From: CAZVWW01 sp964631265
GTDB lineage: Bacteria > Thermotogota > Thermotogae > MWEM01
Reading direction: 5' to 3'
DNA length: 28,244 nucleotides
Assembly (NCBI GenBank): GCA_964631265.1
Contig: CAZVWW010000019.1
Location: 1-28,244 of the forward strand
In this document: positions 15,810 through 23,052 of the stretch, piece by piece
Numbering within the stretch: position 1 is the stretch's first letter
Layout: the number at the start of each line of letters is the position of its first letter
Program-made: the position numbers and the translations under genes
Notes under the pieces: generated by a model
Seen by the model: only the letters and a program-made list of their open reading frames with translations
Database searches by the model: none
Told to the model about the DNA's origin: nothing

Positions 15810-16493
15810 CTAGACCTCCCAACCGGCATCAAAAAGCTTACGAATGGGTTTCAAACCATCTTCTTTGTAGAACACCTCTTCTAATATCGGTAGATAGAAC
15901 TGTCTGGGATATCGCTCACCGTATATTTTTTCAAGAAGTTCTCTGTAATCAAGCCAGTTTTTTTCCTCTGTATTATATTCTATCATAAAAAGGCCATTAT
16001 TCATTTCAGCAACTTTCCCGTCATATGCACGGCTGCCAAGAAGTCCTTCTAAGTCTAACGCCTTTGAGAAATCGTCTCTTATAATCAGTCTGAATCTCCA
16101 GAAATCCATGTATCCGGTCAGTGAAAAAGAGTCAAAGACTCGCCACATCCCCTTCATTTGCATCCCCGCCGGAGCCTTTTTGTTAAAATGACTCCCGAGT
16201 TTGTGTGTGTCAGCTGCATCCTCTCTGTTTAACCTGAGCAGAAAATAATTGGCCCGGCTTATCAGTCCTGTTGGCATAGCTCTCGGGAATTTGAATTTCG
16301 GTTTGGGATGAAACCCCCTCGTATACCAGAAGGGGAACCCGGCCCTTCTCATCGTTCTCTGAACAGCCGTTATCCATTCCCGATGGGACAAAAAACGCAA
16401 AACCCCTGTCCTGGTTACTTGACAGAGGTATACATTAAAATCCACATGATCATCTTTTTGCCAGAGTTTCTTATCTTCGAATTCTTGGATCAT
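15810..16493 (-). CDS. DUF2344 protein (radical SAM-linked, TIGR03936-like)
   Basis: This 227-residue protein matches the family of 'radical SAM-linked' proteins: LRFLSHREWITAVQRTMRRAGFPFWYTRGFHPKPKFKF is the hallmark block (cited here by its motifs LSHREW, RRAGFP and GFHPKP). This domain is normally fused to, or encoded beside, a B12-binding radical SAM enzyme; here it stands alone beside proS, with no radical SAM gene nearby apart from distant hemW. The start is ATG 16493, 4 bases after GGAG and inside the 3' end of proS, so translation is coupled. Role unknown; RNA modification or tRNA-linked function has been suggested by context only (inference). Confidence 0.85.
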   Translation of the reverse strand: MIQEFEDKKLWQKDDHVDFNVYLCQVTRTGVLRFLSHREWITAVQRTMRRAGFPFWYTRGFHPKPKFKFPRAMPTGLISRANYFLLRLNREDAADTHKLGSHFNKKAPAGMQMKGMWRVFDSFSLTGYMDFWRFRLIIRDDFSKALDLEGLLGSRAYDGKVAEMNNGLFMIEYNTEEKNWLDYRELLEKIYGERYPRQFYLPILEEVFYKEDGLKPIRKLFDAGWEV

Positions 16494-18210
16494 AGGTCTC
16501 CAACTTGTCCTCAATCTGCTTTAACAAAGTCTCATAACCGCCTTCTATTGAAATCTGTTCCTTGTCTCCTTCATTTCTCAATTTTAGTTCAACTTTTCCG
16601 TTTTTAACATGCCTGCCCACTGTTATCCTCATTGGTATGCCGATCAGATCAGCATCTTTAAACTTAAAACCGGGGGAGACCTCTCTGTCATCCAAAAGAA
16701 CATCGTAGCCGGCTTCATTCAGCTGCTGATAAATCGCCTCCCCGACTGTCCGCTGCTCCTCTTTTTTCGGATTGATCTCCGTGATCAATATCTCGTATGG
16801 GGCAACAGCCAAAGGCCAGAGTATGCCGTCCTCATCATGCAATTGCTCGACAATACCGGCAATGCTTCTCGAGATACCCCAGCCGTAGCAACCCATGTAA
16901 AAAGGTCTGCCTTTCCCGTTGGCATCTGTGAAGTTCGCCTCGAGCGATTCCGAATATTTTGTTCCGAGCTTAAACACCTGCCCCATCTCAATCCCTCTCG
17001 TTTCCTGAAGCAGCTCTGAACATTCGGGACATCTGTCACCTGCTTTAACGAGTTTGATATCAGCCCGGGTGTCGATTTGGAAGTCTCTCCCTGTGTTACA
17101 GTTGGTATAGTGTTTGTCTTTTTCCATCGCACCGGTGACAAAGTTTTTAAGACCCCGGATACTTTCATCCGCCACAATCCGGACTTTATCATTGTCAATT
17201 CCAATTGGTCCGACAAAACCCGTCGGTATTCCGAGTTCCTTTTCAACAGTAGCCGGATCGGCGAGTTCGATCGCCTGGTCATGACAGACACTCTTCAATT
17301 TGGCTGTGTTAATCTCAAGGTCCCCTCTGATAAGGGCCATCACAAAACCTTCCCGTCCCTTGTAAAGCAGCGACTTCACAGTCTTGTGCATAGGCAGCTC
17401 AAGAAAACCGGCAATCTGGGCAATGGTTCTCTGATCAGGGGTATCGACCTTTTCAAGCCCCTTTTCAGCTTCGGGCTCATAATCATATTCCGCTTTGTAT
17501 TCCGCTCTTTCATCCGTTGCCTTGTATCCGCAATTTGGGCACGTCAACAGAGCGGATTCGCCTTCACGGGCCAGGCTCACGAATTCGTGCGAATCACTGC
17601 CCCCGATGGCACCGGAATCCGCCTCAACGGCCATATAATCAAGCCCCATCCTCTCAAGGATCCTCTCATAAGCGTTGTACATCTCTTTATAAGTCTTGTC
17701 CAGGCATTCCTCGGATTCATGAAAACTGTAGGCATCCTTCATGACAAACTCCCTGGCCCTGAGAAGGCCGAATCTCGGTCTGATCTCGTCCCGGTACTTG
17801 GTGTTGATCTGATACAGGTTCAGGGGCAGCTCCTTGTAACTCACGAGCTCGTTCTTCACCGTGACCGTTATCATTTCCTCATGGGTGGGCCCGAGCGTAA
17901 AGGATCGCTTATGTCTGTCCTGAAGTTTCATCATCTCAGGACCATAATCCTCCCACCGTCCGGACTGTTTCCATATCGTGGCCGGCTGGGCAATCGGCAT
18001 CAAAAACTCCTGTGCGCCGGACCGGTCCATCTCCTCACGAACTATCTCAGTGATCTTACACAGAACCCGGTTTCCAAGCGGAAGATAGGTGAAGATTCCT
18101 GCTGCAACCTTTCGGATAAAGCCTCCTCTGACAAGGAACTCATAGCTCTTAAGATCGGCATCAGAAGGGGCGTTTTTCAACGTTGGCGCGTATAACTCTG
18201 TCATTCTCAT
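16471..18210 (-). CDS. proS: Prolyl-tRNA synthetase, bacterial type with editing domain
   Basis: ProRS joins proline to tRNA-Pro. The 579-residue protein is the bacterial (type I) form: class II motif 1 region (LVRGGFIRKVAAGIFTYLPLG), motif 2 (RDEIRPRFGLLRAREFVMKDAYSF), motif 3 (GCYGWGISRS), a YbaK-like editing insertion (about residues 225-390, with GREGFVMALIRGD), and a C-terminal anticodon-binding domain. The longest frame begins at GTG 18219; AGGTGA five bases before the ATG at 18210 makes that the start. It opens the eleven-gene minus-strand run and has its own extended -10 promoter. Its 3' end overlaps the DUF2344 gene by 23 bases. Confidence 0.97.
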   Translation of the reverse strand: MRMTELYAPTLKNAPSDADLKSYEFLVRGGFIRKVAAGIFTYLPLGNRVLCKITEIVREEMDRSGAQEFLMPIAQPATIWKQSGRWEDYGPEMMKLQDRHKRSFTLGPTHEEMITVTVKNELVSYKELPLNLYQINTKYRDEIRPRFGLLRAREFVMKDAYSFHESEECLDKTYKEMYNAYERILERMGLDYMAVEADSGAIGGSDSHEFVSLAREGESALLTCPNCGYKATDERAEYKAEYDYEPEAEKGLEKVDTPDQRTIAQIAGFLELPMHKTVKSLLYKGREGFVMALIRGDLEINTAKLKSVCHDQAIELADPATVEKELGIPTGFVGPIGIDNDKVRIVADESIRGLKNFVTGAMEKDKHYTNCNTGRDFQIDTRADIKLVKAGDRCPECSELLQETRGIEMGQVFKLGTKYSESLEANFTDANGKGRPFYMGCYGWGISRSIAGIVEQLHDEDGILWPLAVAPYEILITEINPKKEEQRTVGEAIYQQLNEAGYDVLLDDREVSPGFKFKDADLIGIPMRITVGRHVKNGKVELKLRNEGDKEQISIEGGYETLLKQIEDKLETYDPRIRR

Positions 18211-18255
18211 AGATCTCACCTCATAAGCGTTCTGTCTGATAAATTGATTGCCCTG

Positions 18256-18264
18256 ATTATATCA
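18256..18264 (-). promoter_or_regulatory. Extended -10 promoter for the proS run
   Basis: Minus-strand TGATATAAT (TATAAT at 18256-18261, TGn at 18262-18264) lies about 46 bases upstream of the proS start. The -35 position overlaps the rex stop codon region (18282-18284) and is not a match, as expected for an extended -10. Confidence 0.55.
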
Positions 18265-18281
18265 TACAGTCCGGGATTTGG

Positions 18282-18908
18282 TTATCGATTAACCAGTTTG
18301 AAAGACAGGGATTTAAACGACAGCGAGATATGAACCTCTTCAACCATAATATCTTCCGGCACATCCAGGATAACCGGGGCAAAATTGATAATCCCCTTTA
18401 TTCCGGCTCTCACCAGCTTATTTGTCACATCCTGGGCAGAGTTTGACGGAACGGCCACCACTCCCATCTGTATCTCCTGGTCATGGACAATCTTATCAAG
18501 CCTTCTAACATCCTCAACAGGAAAATAGCCATCTATTTTCATCCCGATTTTATTGTCGTGGTTATCGACAATCGCTTTAATCTTAAAACCATCCTCTCGA
18601 AGACCCGGGTAGTTCAGCAACGCCCTTCCTATCTTTCCGGCCCCCACAACGATGACATTCCACTCCTGATCAATTCCCAGTATCTTTCCGATGGTATTCA
18701 TTAATTCGAGCACCTTATAGCCCGTTCCTCTTTTTCCAAACCCCCCGAAGTATGATAGGTCTTTCCTGATCTGACTGGGTTTAAGGTCAAGGTATTTTCC
18801 CATTGAGGAAGAGGAGATCGTGTCTTCCCCTTTCTTTTTATACTCCTTTAGCAGGCGATAATAAATCGCAAGACGTCGAGCCACCGGTCTTGGAATCTTT
18901 GTTGTCAT
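18282..18908 (-). CDS. rex: Redox-sensing transcriptional repressor Rex
   Basis: Rex binds operators when NADH is low and leaves DNA when NADH/NAD+ rises, controlling fermentation and anaerobic redox genes. The 208-residue protein has a winged-helix N-terminus with the signature PSQIRKDLSYFGGFGKRG (44-61) and a Rossmann domain with VVGAGKIGRAL (87-97), followed by FAPV near the dimer region. Length and order are normal. The ATG follows GGAGGG by five bases. A near-consensus Rex operator (18922-18939) lies in its own promoter region, implying autoregulation. It is divergent from a ferredoxin-type aldo/keto reductase and precedes proS. Confidence 0.96.
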   Translation of the reverse strand: MTTKIPRPVARRLAIYYRLLKEYKKKGEDTISSSSMGKYLDLKPSQIRKDLSYFGGFGKRGTGYKVLELMNTIGKILGIDQEWNVIVVGAGKIGRALLNYPGLREDGFKIKAIVDNHDNKIGMKIDGYFPVEDVRRLDKIVHDQEIQMGVVAVPSNSAQDVTNKLVRAGIKGIINFAPVILDVPEDIMVEEVHISLSFKSLSFKLVNR

Positions 18909-18921
18909 GTTAACCCTCCGT

Positions 18922-18939
18922 TTGTGTCAAATTTCACAA
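18922..18939. promoter_or_regulatory. Rex operator (ROP)
   Basis: The 18-base inverted repeat TTGTGTCAAATTTCACAA (plus strand) matches the Rex consensus TTGTGAANNNNTTCACAA at all but two positions within the arms. It sits just after the rex -10 (18944-18949), covering the expected transcription start, and about 32 bases before the -35 of the divergent aldo/keto reductase promoter. This is typical autorepression. Confidence 0.85.
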
Positions 18940-18943
18940 TATG

Positions 18944-18952
18944 ATTATAACA
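18944..18952 (-). promoter_or_regulatory. Extended -10 promoter of rex
   Basis: Minus-strand TGTTATAAT (TATAAT at 18944-18949, TGn at 18950-18952). The -35 is weak. Its transcript start falls inside the Rex operator. Confidence 0.6.
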
Positions 18953-18970
18953 TATCCAAACGGTTCGGTT

Positions 18971-18999
18971 TTGAAATTAATGAGGAAATTGTGTAAAAT
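18971..18999 (+). promoter_or_regulatory. Promoter of the aldo/keto reductase
   Basis: TTGAAA (18971-18976), a 17-base spacer and TAAAAT (18994-18999). The -10 ends 18 bases before the ATG at 19018, so the leader is short. No TGn extension is seen, unlike the other promoters here, but the -35 is good. A TTGTG half-site lies at 18989-18993 inside the spacer. Confidence 0.7.
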
Positions 19000-19017
19000 G
19001 TAGATGAGGTGATAGAT

Positions 19018-20160
19018 ATGAAATACAGAAAATTTGGAAAGAACGGAACCGATACATCCGTATTCGGGATCGGCTGCATGCGTTTGCCGCTTAAAAACGG
19101 AGAGGATGAATCGAAGATCGATGAGGCTGAGGCCATCAGAATGATCCGATACGCGATTGACAGCGGTGTCAATTATGTTGACACTGCTTATCCTTATCAC
19201 GGCGGAGAAAGCGAACCCCTTGTGGGTAAGGCCCTGCAGGATGGATACAGGGAGCGAACAAAGCTGGCCACAAAATCCCCGGTTTGGAAAGTTGAGCAGT
19301 ATGAAGACTTCGAGAAGTTCCTTGACGAGCAGCTCGAAAAGCTGCAAACGGATTATGTGGATTTTTACCTGCTTCATGCACTCTCCATTGAACGCTGGGA
19401 AAAAATGAAGAAACTCAATGCGCTTGCCTTTCTTGACGAGATGAAGAAAAAGGGTAAGATCAAAAATGCGGGTTTTTCATTCCATGATAACTATCCCACA
19501 TTCAAGACAATCGTGGATGCCTATGATTGGGATATGTGCCAGATTCAGTTGAATTACCTCGACCAGGAATACCAGGCTGGCGTCAAAGGACTTCAATACG
19601 CTTCCAGAAAGGGTATTCCTGTCGTTGTCATGGAACCTCTTCAGGGCGGAAAACTGGCACAGATACCGTCTCAGGATATCATGGAATTGTGGAAGAGCTA
19701 TGATGAAAAGCGTTCGCCGGTGGAATGGGCTTTCAAATGGTTGTACAACTTCCCCGAGGTGAATGTCATCCTGAGCGGTGTCAGCAACATGGAGCAGTTG
19801 AAAGAGAACATTGAACTCTTTGATTCAGCTGAGGCCGACACGATGAGCGAAGAAGAATTGAAACTGGTCGACAAGGTCAGAGACCTGTACAGAGAGAAGA
19901 TCATGGTCCCCTGTACCGGCTGTGATTACTGCAAACCGTGTCCGGAGGGCGTAGCCATCTCAACCGTCTTTGAACTCTACAACGAGGCCGTCATGTATGA
20001 CAAGAAGGAAAAGAATGCCAGGATGTACAATGATTTCCTGATCAAAAACAACAAGGATGCTTCGCAATGTGTTGAATGCGGCAATTGTGAGAGTGCCTGT
20101 CCACAGAACATTGCCATCATCGAAGAACTCAAGAACGCACACCAGTATTTGACCACCTGA
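19018..20160 (+). CDS. Aldo/keto reductase with two ferredoxin-type 4Fe-4S cluster motifs
   Basis: This 380-residue enzyme combines an aldo/keto reductase barrel with a C-terminal ferredoxin part. The catalytic tetrad is Asp55, Tyr60 (DTAYPY), Lys86 (ATKSP) and His120 (LLHAL). The C-terminal third has CxxCxxCxxC in CTGCDYCKPCPEG and CxxCxxCxxxC in CVECGNCESACP, matching two 4Fe-4S clusters. This form is common in anaerobes; substrates are usually unknown, though some use NAD(P)H plus electron transfer. The start is ATG 19018 after GAGGTGAT; a GTG at 19009 lies in the ribosome site itself. It is divergent from rex, and the shared control region makes redox regulation plausible. A strong terminator follows. 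Confidence 0.92.
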   Translation: MKYRKFGKNGTDTSVFGIGCMRLPLKNGEDESKIDEAEAIRMIRYAIDSGVNYVDTAYPYHGGESEPLVGKALQDGYRERTKLATKSPVWKVEQYEDFEKFLDEQLEKLQTDYVDFYLLHALSIERWEKMKKLNALAFLDEMKKKGKIKNAGFSFHDNYPTFKTIVDAYDWDMCQIQLNYLDQEYQAGVKGLQYASRKGIPVVVMEPLQGGKLAQIPSQDIMELWKSYDEKRSPVEWAFKWLYNFPEVNVILSGVSNMEQLKENIELFDSAEADTMSEEELKLVDKVRDLYREKIMVPCTGCDYCKPCPEGVAISTVFELYNEAVMYDKKEKNARMYNDFLIKNNKDASQCVECGNCESACPQNIAIIEELKNAHQYLTT

Positions 20161-20176
20161 ATATCCTGATTCTCTT

Positions 20177-20213
20177 AATCCCATGCCTTCTCAAGGGCAT
20201 GGGATTGTTTTTT
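20177..20213 (+). terminator. Rho-independent terminator after the aldo/keto reductase
   Basis: The 11-pair perfect stem AATCCCATGCC/GGCATGGGATT (20177-20187 with 20196-20206, loop of 8) is followed by G and seven T residues (20208-20213 and on). It lies 16 bases after the stop codon and separates this gene from the convergent proC, whose stop codon touches the T run. Confidence 0.92.
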
Positions 20214-21015
20214 ACAAGCCCTTTTCGATCTCGTCGCTCAGCTCCACCGCTCTCTGATAGGTCTCGTATATTGCCTTCATGATCGTCCCTCTGAAGGCAT
20301 CTCTTTCAAGGGAATAGATCCCCTCAATCGTTGTTCCAGCCGGAGAGGTGACAAGATGCCTGAATTCCCCGGGGTGATTGCCTTTTTCGGAAAGGAGCTC
20401 AGCTGATCCGATTAATGTCCCGATGACCAGCTCCCTGGATTTCTCATAAGAGAGACCCATCTTCAGGCCGATGTCGATGAGCGACTCGATAATCACAAAT
20501 GCAAACGCAGGACCACTGCCGCTTAAAGCCGTCACCGCCGGAAAATCCTTTTCCTCGATCTCCACCACGCTACCGAGCTCGCGCAGAATCTTATCCACAT
20601 GGCTCTTTGCTTCTTTTTTTGTTGTATCATAATAGCAGACGCCCGTGACTCCCTTTCCAATTGCGGCGGGCACGTTCGGCATGATCCTTGCAATATTCTC
20701 CGTCTTGAGTGTCTTGTGGATCCTGTCAAGCGAGATGCCCGTGATCGTACTGATGATGGTTTTTTGTGAAACCTCACATTTTTTAAGTTCGTTCAGAAGC
20801 GAGATTGAATCCTGTGGTTTTACCGCCACTATTAATAACTCACTGTCTTTGCAAACCATTTCTGTTGTTGAACAGATAATGATGTTGTCTCCCTCAATAT
20901 CTCCAATCTTATCTCTTTTTTTATCATATAGGTTGAGGGTGATCGTCTCATCTTTTCTCAGTTGTTCAACGAATATCCCACCGATATTTCCAACCCCGAT
21001 TATCCCGATCTTCAT
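20212..21015 (-). CDS. proC: Pyrroline-5-carboxylate reductase
   Basis: ProC reduces pyrroline-5-carboxylate to proline with NAD(P)H, the last step of proline synthesis. The 267-residue protein has the Rossmann start GVGNIG, AVKPQ, RIMPNVPAAIGKG, the active-site GSGPAF, and the closing HLVTSPAGTTIEGI, at family length. The ATG follows GGAGG at six bases. It lies 16 bases after transketolase on the same strand, an unusual partner; both enzymes link to central carbon and redox balance. proA and proB are not in the window. Confidence 0.97.
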   Translation of the reverse strand: MKIGIIGVGNIGGIFVEQLRKDETITLNLYDKKRDKIGDIEGDNIIICSTTEMVCKDSELLIVAVKPQDSISLLNELKKCEVSQKTIISTITGISLDRIHKTLKTENIARIMPNVPAAIGKGVTGVCYYDTTKKEAKSHVDKILRELGSVVEIEEKDFPAVTALSGSGPAFAFVIIESLIDIGLKMGLSYEKSRELVIGTLIGSAELLSEKGNHPGEFRHLVTSPAGTTIEGIYSLERDAFRGTIMKAIYETYQRAVELSDEIEKGL

Positions 21016-21031
21016 CTTCGACCTCCGTATT

Positions 21032-22957
21032 TTAAAATTGCGCCTGTAAGGTTTTGATTATGCCGTCTTTATCAATATTAAAGATCCGGAACAGGTCTTC
21101 CTTTTTTCCGGATACTGAATAGTCATCGATCCCCAGCCTTGTTAGCTTTCTGAACATGACTCCGTTTCTAATCAATGCATCCTGAAGCATGATGCCAAGA
21201 CCGGTCCAGACATTGTGATCCTCGACGCTCAGGATTGCTTTCCCCTCTAATAGTTCTCTCAGGTGCTCGCCTTTCTGCCATAACGCATCCGGGGATGTGA
21301 CATTCAAAACACCAATCTTCTCTCCCGTTTTTTTCATTTCGTCTGCCGCCTGGACGGCTTCACAAACGGTCGAACCCATCGCCACAATCACGGTCTCTGC
21401 ATCCTTACAGCTTCTCAGTTCATCGATCTTGCCGTATTCATAGCTATAATGCTCATCAAAGAATGGATCGCCATTTTCATCGGTTATGGGCTCGAGTTTG
21501 CTTCTGCCCATTGCGATGGCGTAGTTTCCATAACGGGAGGCAGCATACCGGACTGCTCTGTCGGTCTGATTGGGGTCAGCCGGGACAATGACCTTGAAAT
21601 GGAAAAAGTTGGAGAGCCCGCTGACATAATCCAGACAGTGATGGGTCTTGCCGTCCTCCCCCGCATCTGTTCCTACATGTGTTATCGCCAGTTTCAGATT
21701 TGTATGATTAATGTCGTTGAGTCTCTGCTGATTATACGTCTCATCGATCCCGAAGACACCAAAATCTGTAAAGAAGGTGACGAGTTTTTCAACGGACATC
21801 GCCCCCGCTACGGCTGCCGCATTATGCTCGGCCACACCAAACTGCAGGAAGTGTTCGGGAACCGCATCCGCAAAACCGGCTGTCTTTGTTGATGGCTTTA
21901 AATCACAATCCACAACAGCGATAGGGGTTTCGCTTTCCCTGTTCAACTCCCCGATGGATTTCAGGGCATTACCGAATGCATTCCGGTTGGCCACCTTTTT
22001 GGCGGCTGGATACAGGATCGGTTCTCCCGTCGAAATCTCCGGTGCATACTCAAGAACCGTTTTCTCATGAGGGGTCACAGGGAGCTTCTCCCTCTCAGAG
22101 CGGTATTTTTCGATATCGTTCTCAATACCAAGCTCTTTCAGAGCCTTTTCCAACTGTTCCTCATCGAGCGGCTTGCCGTGATAGCCCGGGTCGTTCTCCA
22201 TAAAGGAGACGCCTTTTCCGATCTGTGTGTAGCAGAGAATAGCCGTCGGTTGAAGTTTGTTCTCCAGTGCTTTCTTAATGGCCCCCTGAATCTTTTCAAT
22301 GTCATGTCCGTTGACCTCCAGCACATCCCATCCATCGGCGAGATAATCATCTTTGATGTTCACCGGCATGATGTCGTGGGCCCTTCCGCTGATCTGCGCA
22401 TCGTTGAAATCAACAAGGACTGTCAGATTATCCAGACCGTATTTATAAGCTGTCCGTCTGGCCTCTGCCACCTGCCCTTTTGCCTGCTCAGCATCCCCCA
22501 TCAGAACGAATGAATGATAGTCCATCCCCTTCAACTTCGCCGAAAGGGCAAACCCGACCCCTGCTGACAAACCCTGGCCAAGATTTCCCGTTGTCCATTC
22601 CACTCCGGGAATCCCCCTTGTGACATGCCCCTCGAACCGGCTGCTGACATGTCTGAATCCGGTGATGGCCTCTTCAATATCAAAGAATCCCAATCGGCCC
22701 AATGTGGCATAAACACCGGGCGAGGTATGACCGTGACTGACAACGATCCGGTCCCTGTCTTCCTTCCACGGTTTATCCGGATCAACGTTGGCGATGTTGT
22801 AAACACTCTGATACATCTCCATCGATGACATGGACCCGCCCGGATGGCCGGAAGCCGCAAGCGAGGTCATTTTCAAAACATCGCCTCTGCAAATATTGGA
22901 ATGCTTTTTGAGTTCCTCAACACTTTTTTTCGGTTTTCTCTTCTTCCCTTTACTCAT
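21032..22957 (-). CDS. tkt: Transketolase (full length, thiamine-diphosphate)
   Basis: Transketolase moves two-carbon units between sugar phosphates in the non-oxidative pentose phosphate pathway. The 641-residue protein is the single-chain form: SGHPGGS (His38), HTSPGVYA, GNLGQGLSAGVGFA, the thiamine diphosphate motif GDAEQ (154-158) to FND (184-186), and the PP-domain Glu377 in FGVAEHN. An N-terminal basic stretch (SKGKKRKPKKS) precedes the fold. The ATG follows a GGGGGAAG site, and an extended -10 promoter lies just upstream. proC follows at 16 bases. Split N/C subunits, as seen in some anaerobes, are not used here. Confidence 0.96.
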   Translation of the reverse strand: MSKGKKRKPKKSVEELKKHSNICRGDVLKMTSLAASGHPGGSMSSMEMYQSVYNIANVDPDKPWKEDRDRIVVSHGHTSPGVYATLGRLGFFDIEEAITGFRHVSSRFEGHVTRGIPGVEWTTGNLGQGLSAGVGFALSAKLKGMDYHSFVLMGDAEQAKGQVAEARRTAYKYGLDNLTVLVDFNDAQISGRAHDIMPVNIKDDYLADGWDVLEVNGHDIEKIQGAIKKALENKLQPTAILCYTQIGKGVSFMENDPGYHGKPLDEEQLEKALKELGIENDIEKYRSEREKLPVTPHEKTVLEYAPEISTGEPILYPAAKKVANRNAFGNALKSIGELNRESETPIAVVDCDLKPSTKTAGFADAVPEHFLQFGVAEHNAAAVAGAMSVEKLVTFFTDFGVFGIDETYNQQRLNDINHTNLKLAITHVGTDAGEDGKTHHCLDYVSGLSNFFHFKVIVPADPNQTDRAVRYAASRYGNYAIAMGRSKLEPITDENGDPFFDEHYSYEYGKIDELRSCKDAETVIVAMGSTVCEAVQAADEMKKTGEKIGVLNVTSPDALWQKGEHLRELLEGKAILSVEDHNVWTGLGIMLQDALIRNGVMFRKLTRLGIDDYSVSGKKEDLFRIFNIDKDGIIKTLQAQF

Positions 22958-22992
22958 GAATCTTCCCCCTTTTTAAAAACGTTACCAATTCT

Positions 22993-23001
22993 ATTGTATC
23001 A
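22993..23001 (-). promoter_or_regulatory. Extended -10 promoter of transketolase-proC
   Basis: Minus-strand TGATACAAT (TACAAT at 22993-22998, TGn at 22999-23001) is about 35 bases upstream of the ATG. The -35 is weak. It lies in the 95-base gap after the CHAT gene; no U-rich terminator for the CHAT transcript is visible in that gap, so read-through is possible. Confidence 0.5.
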
Positions 23002-23052
23002 TATAGCCCGAAAGCAGAAATCATTTCTTTGTTTCGACAACGAAATGTTTTC

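Noticed and set aside
17077..18195. 372-residue open frame on the plus strand opposite proS
   Set aside because: It lies fully antisense to a clear prolyl-tRNA synthetase, has no ribosome site or family motif, and its composition is a mirror of the real gene.
18280..18294. Palindrome GGTTATCGATTAACC at the end of rex as an operator or terminator
   Set aside because: Only a five-pair stem with no U run, covering the rex stop codon; chance or weak structure is likely.
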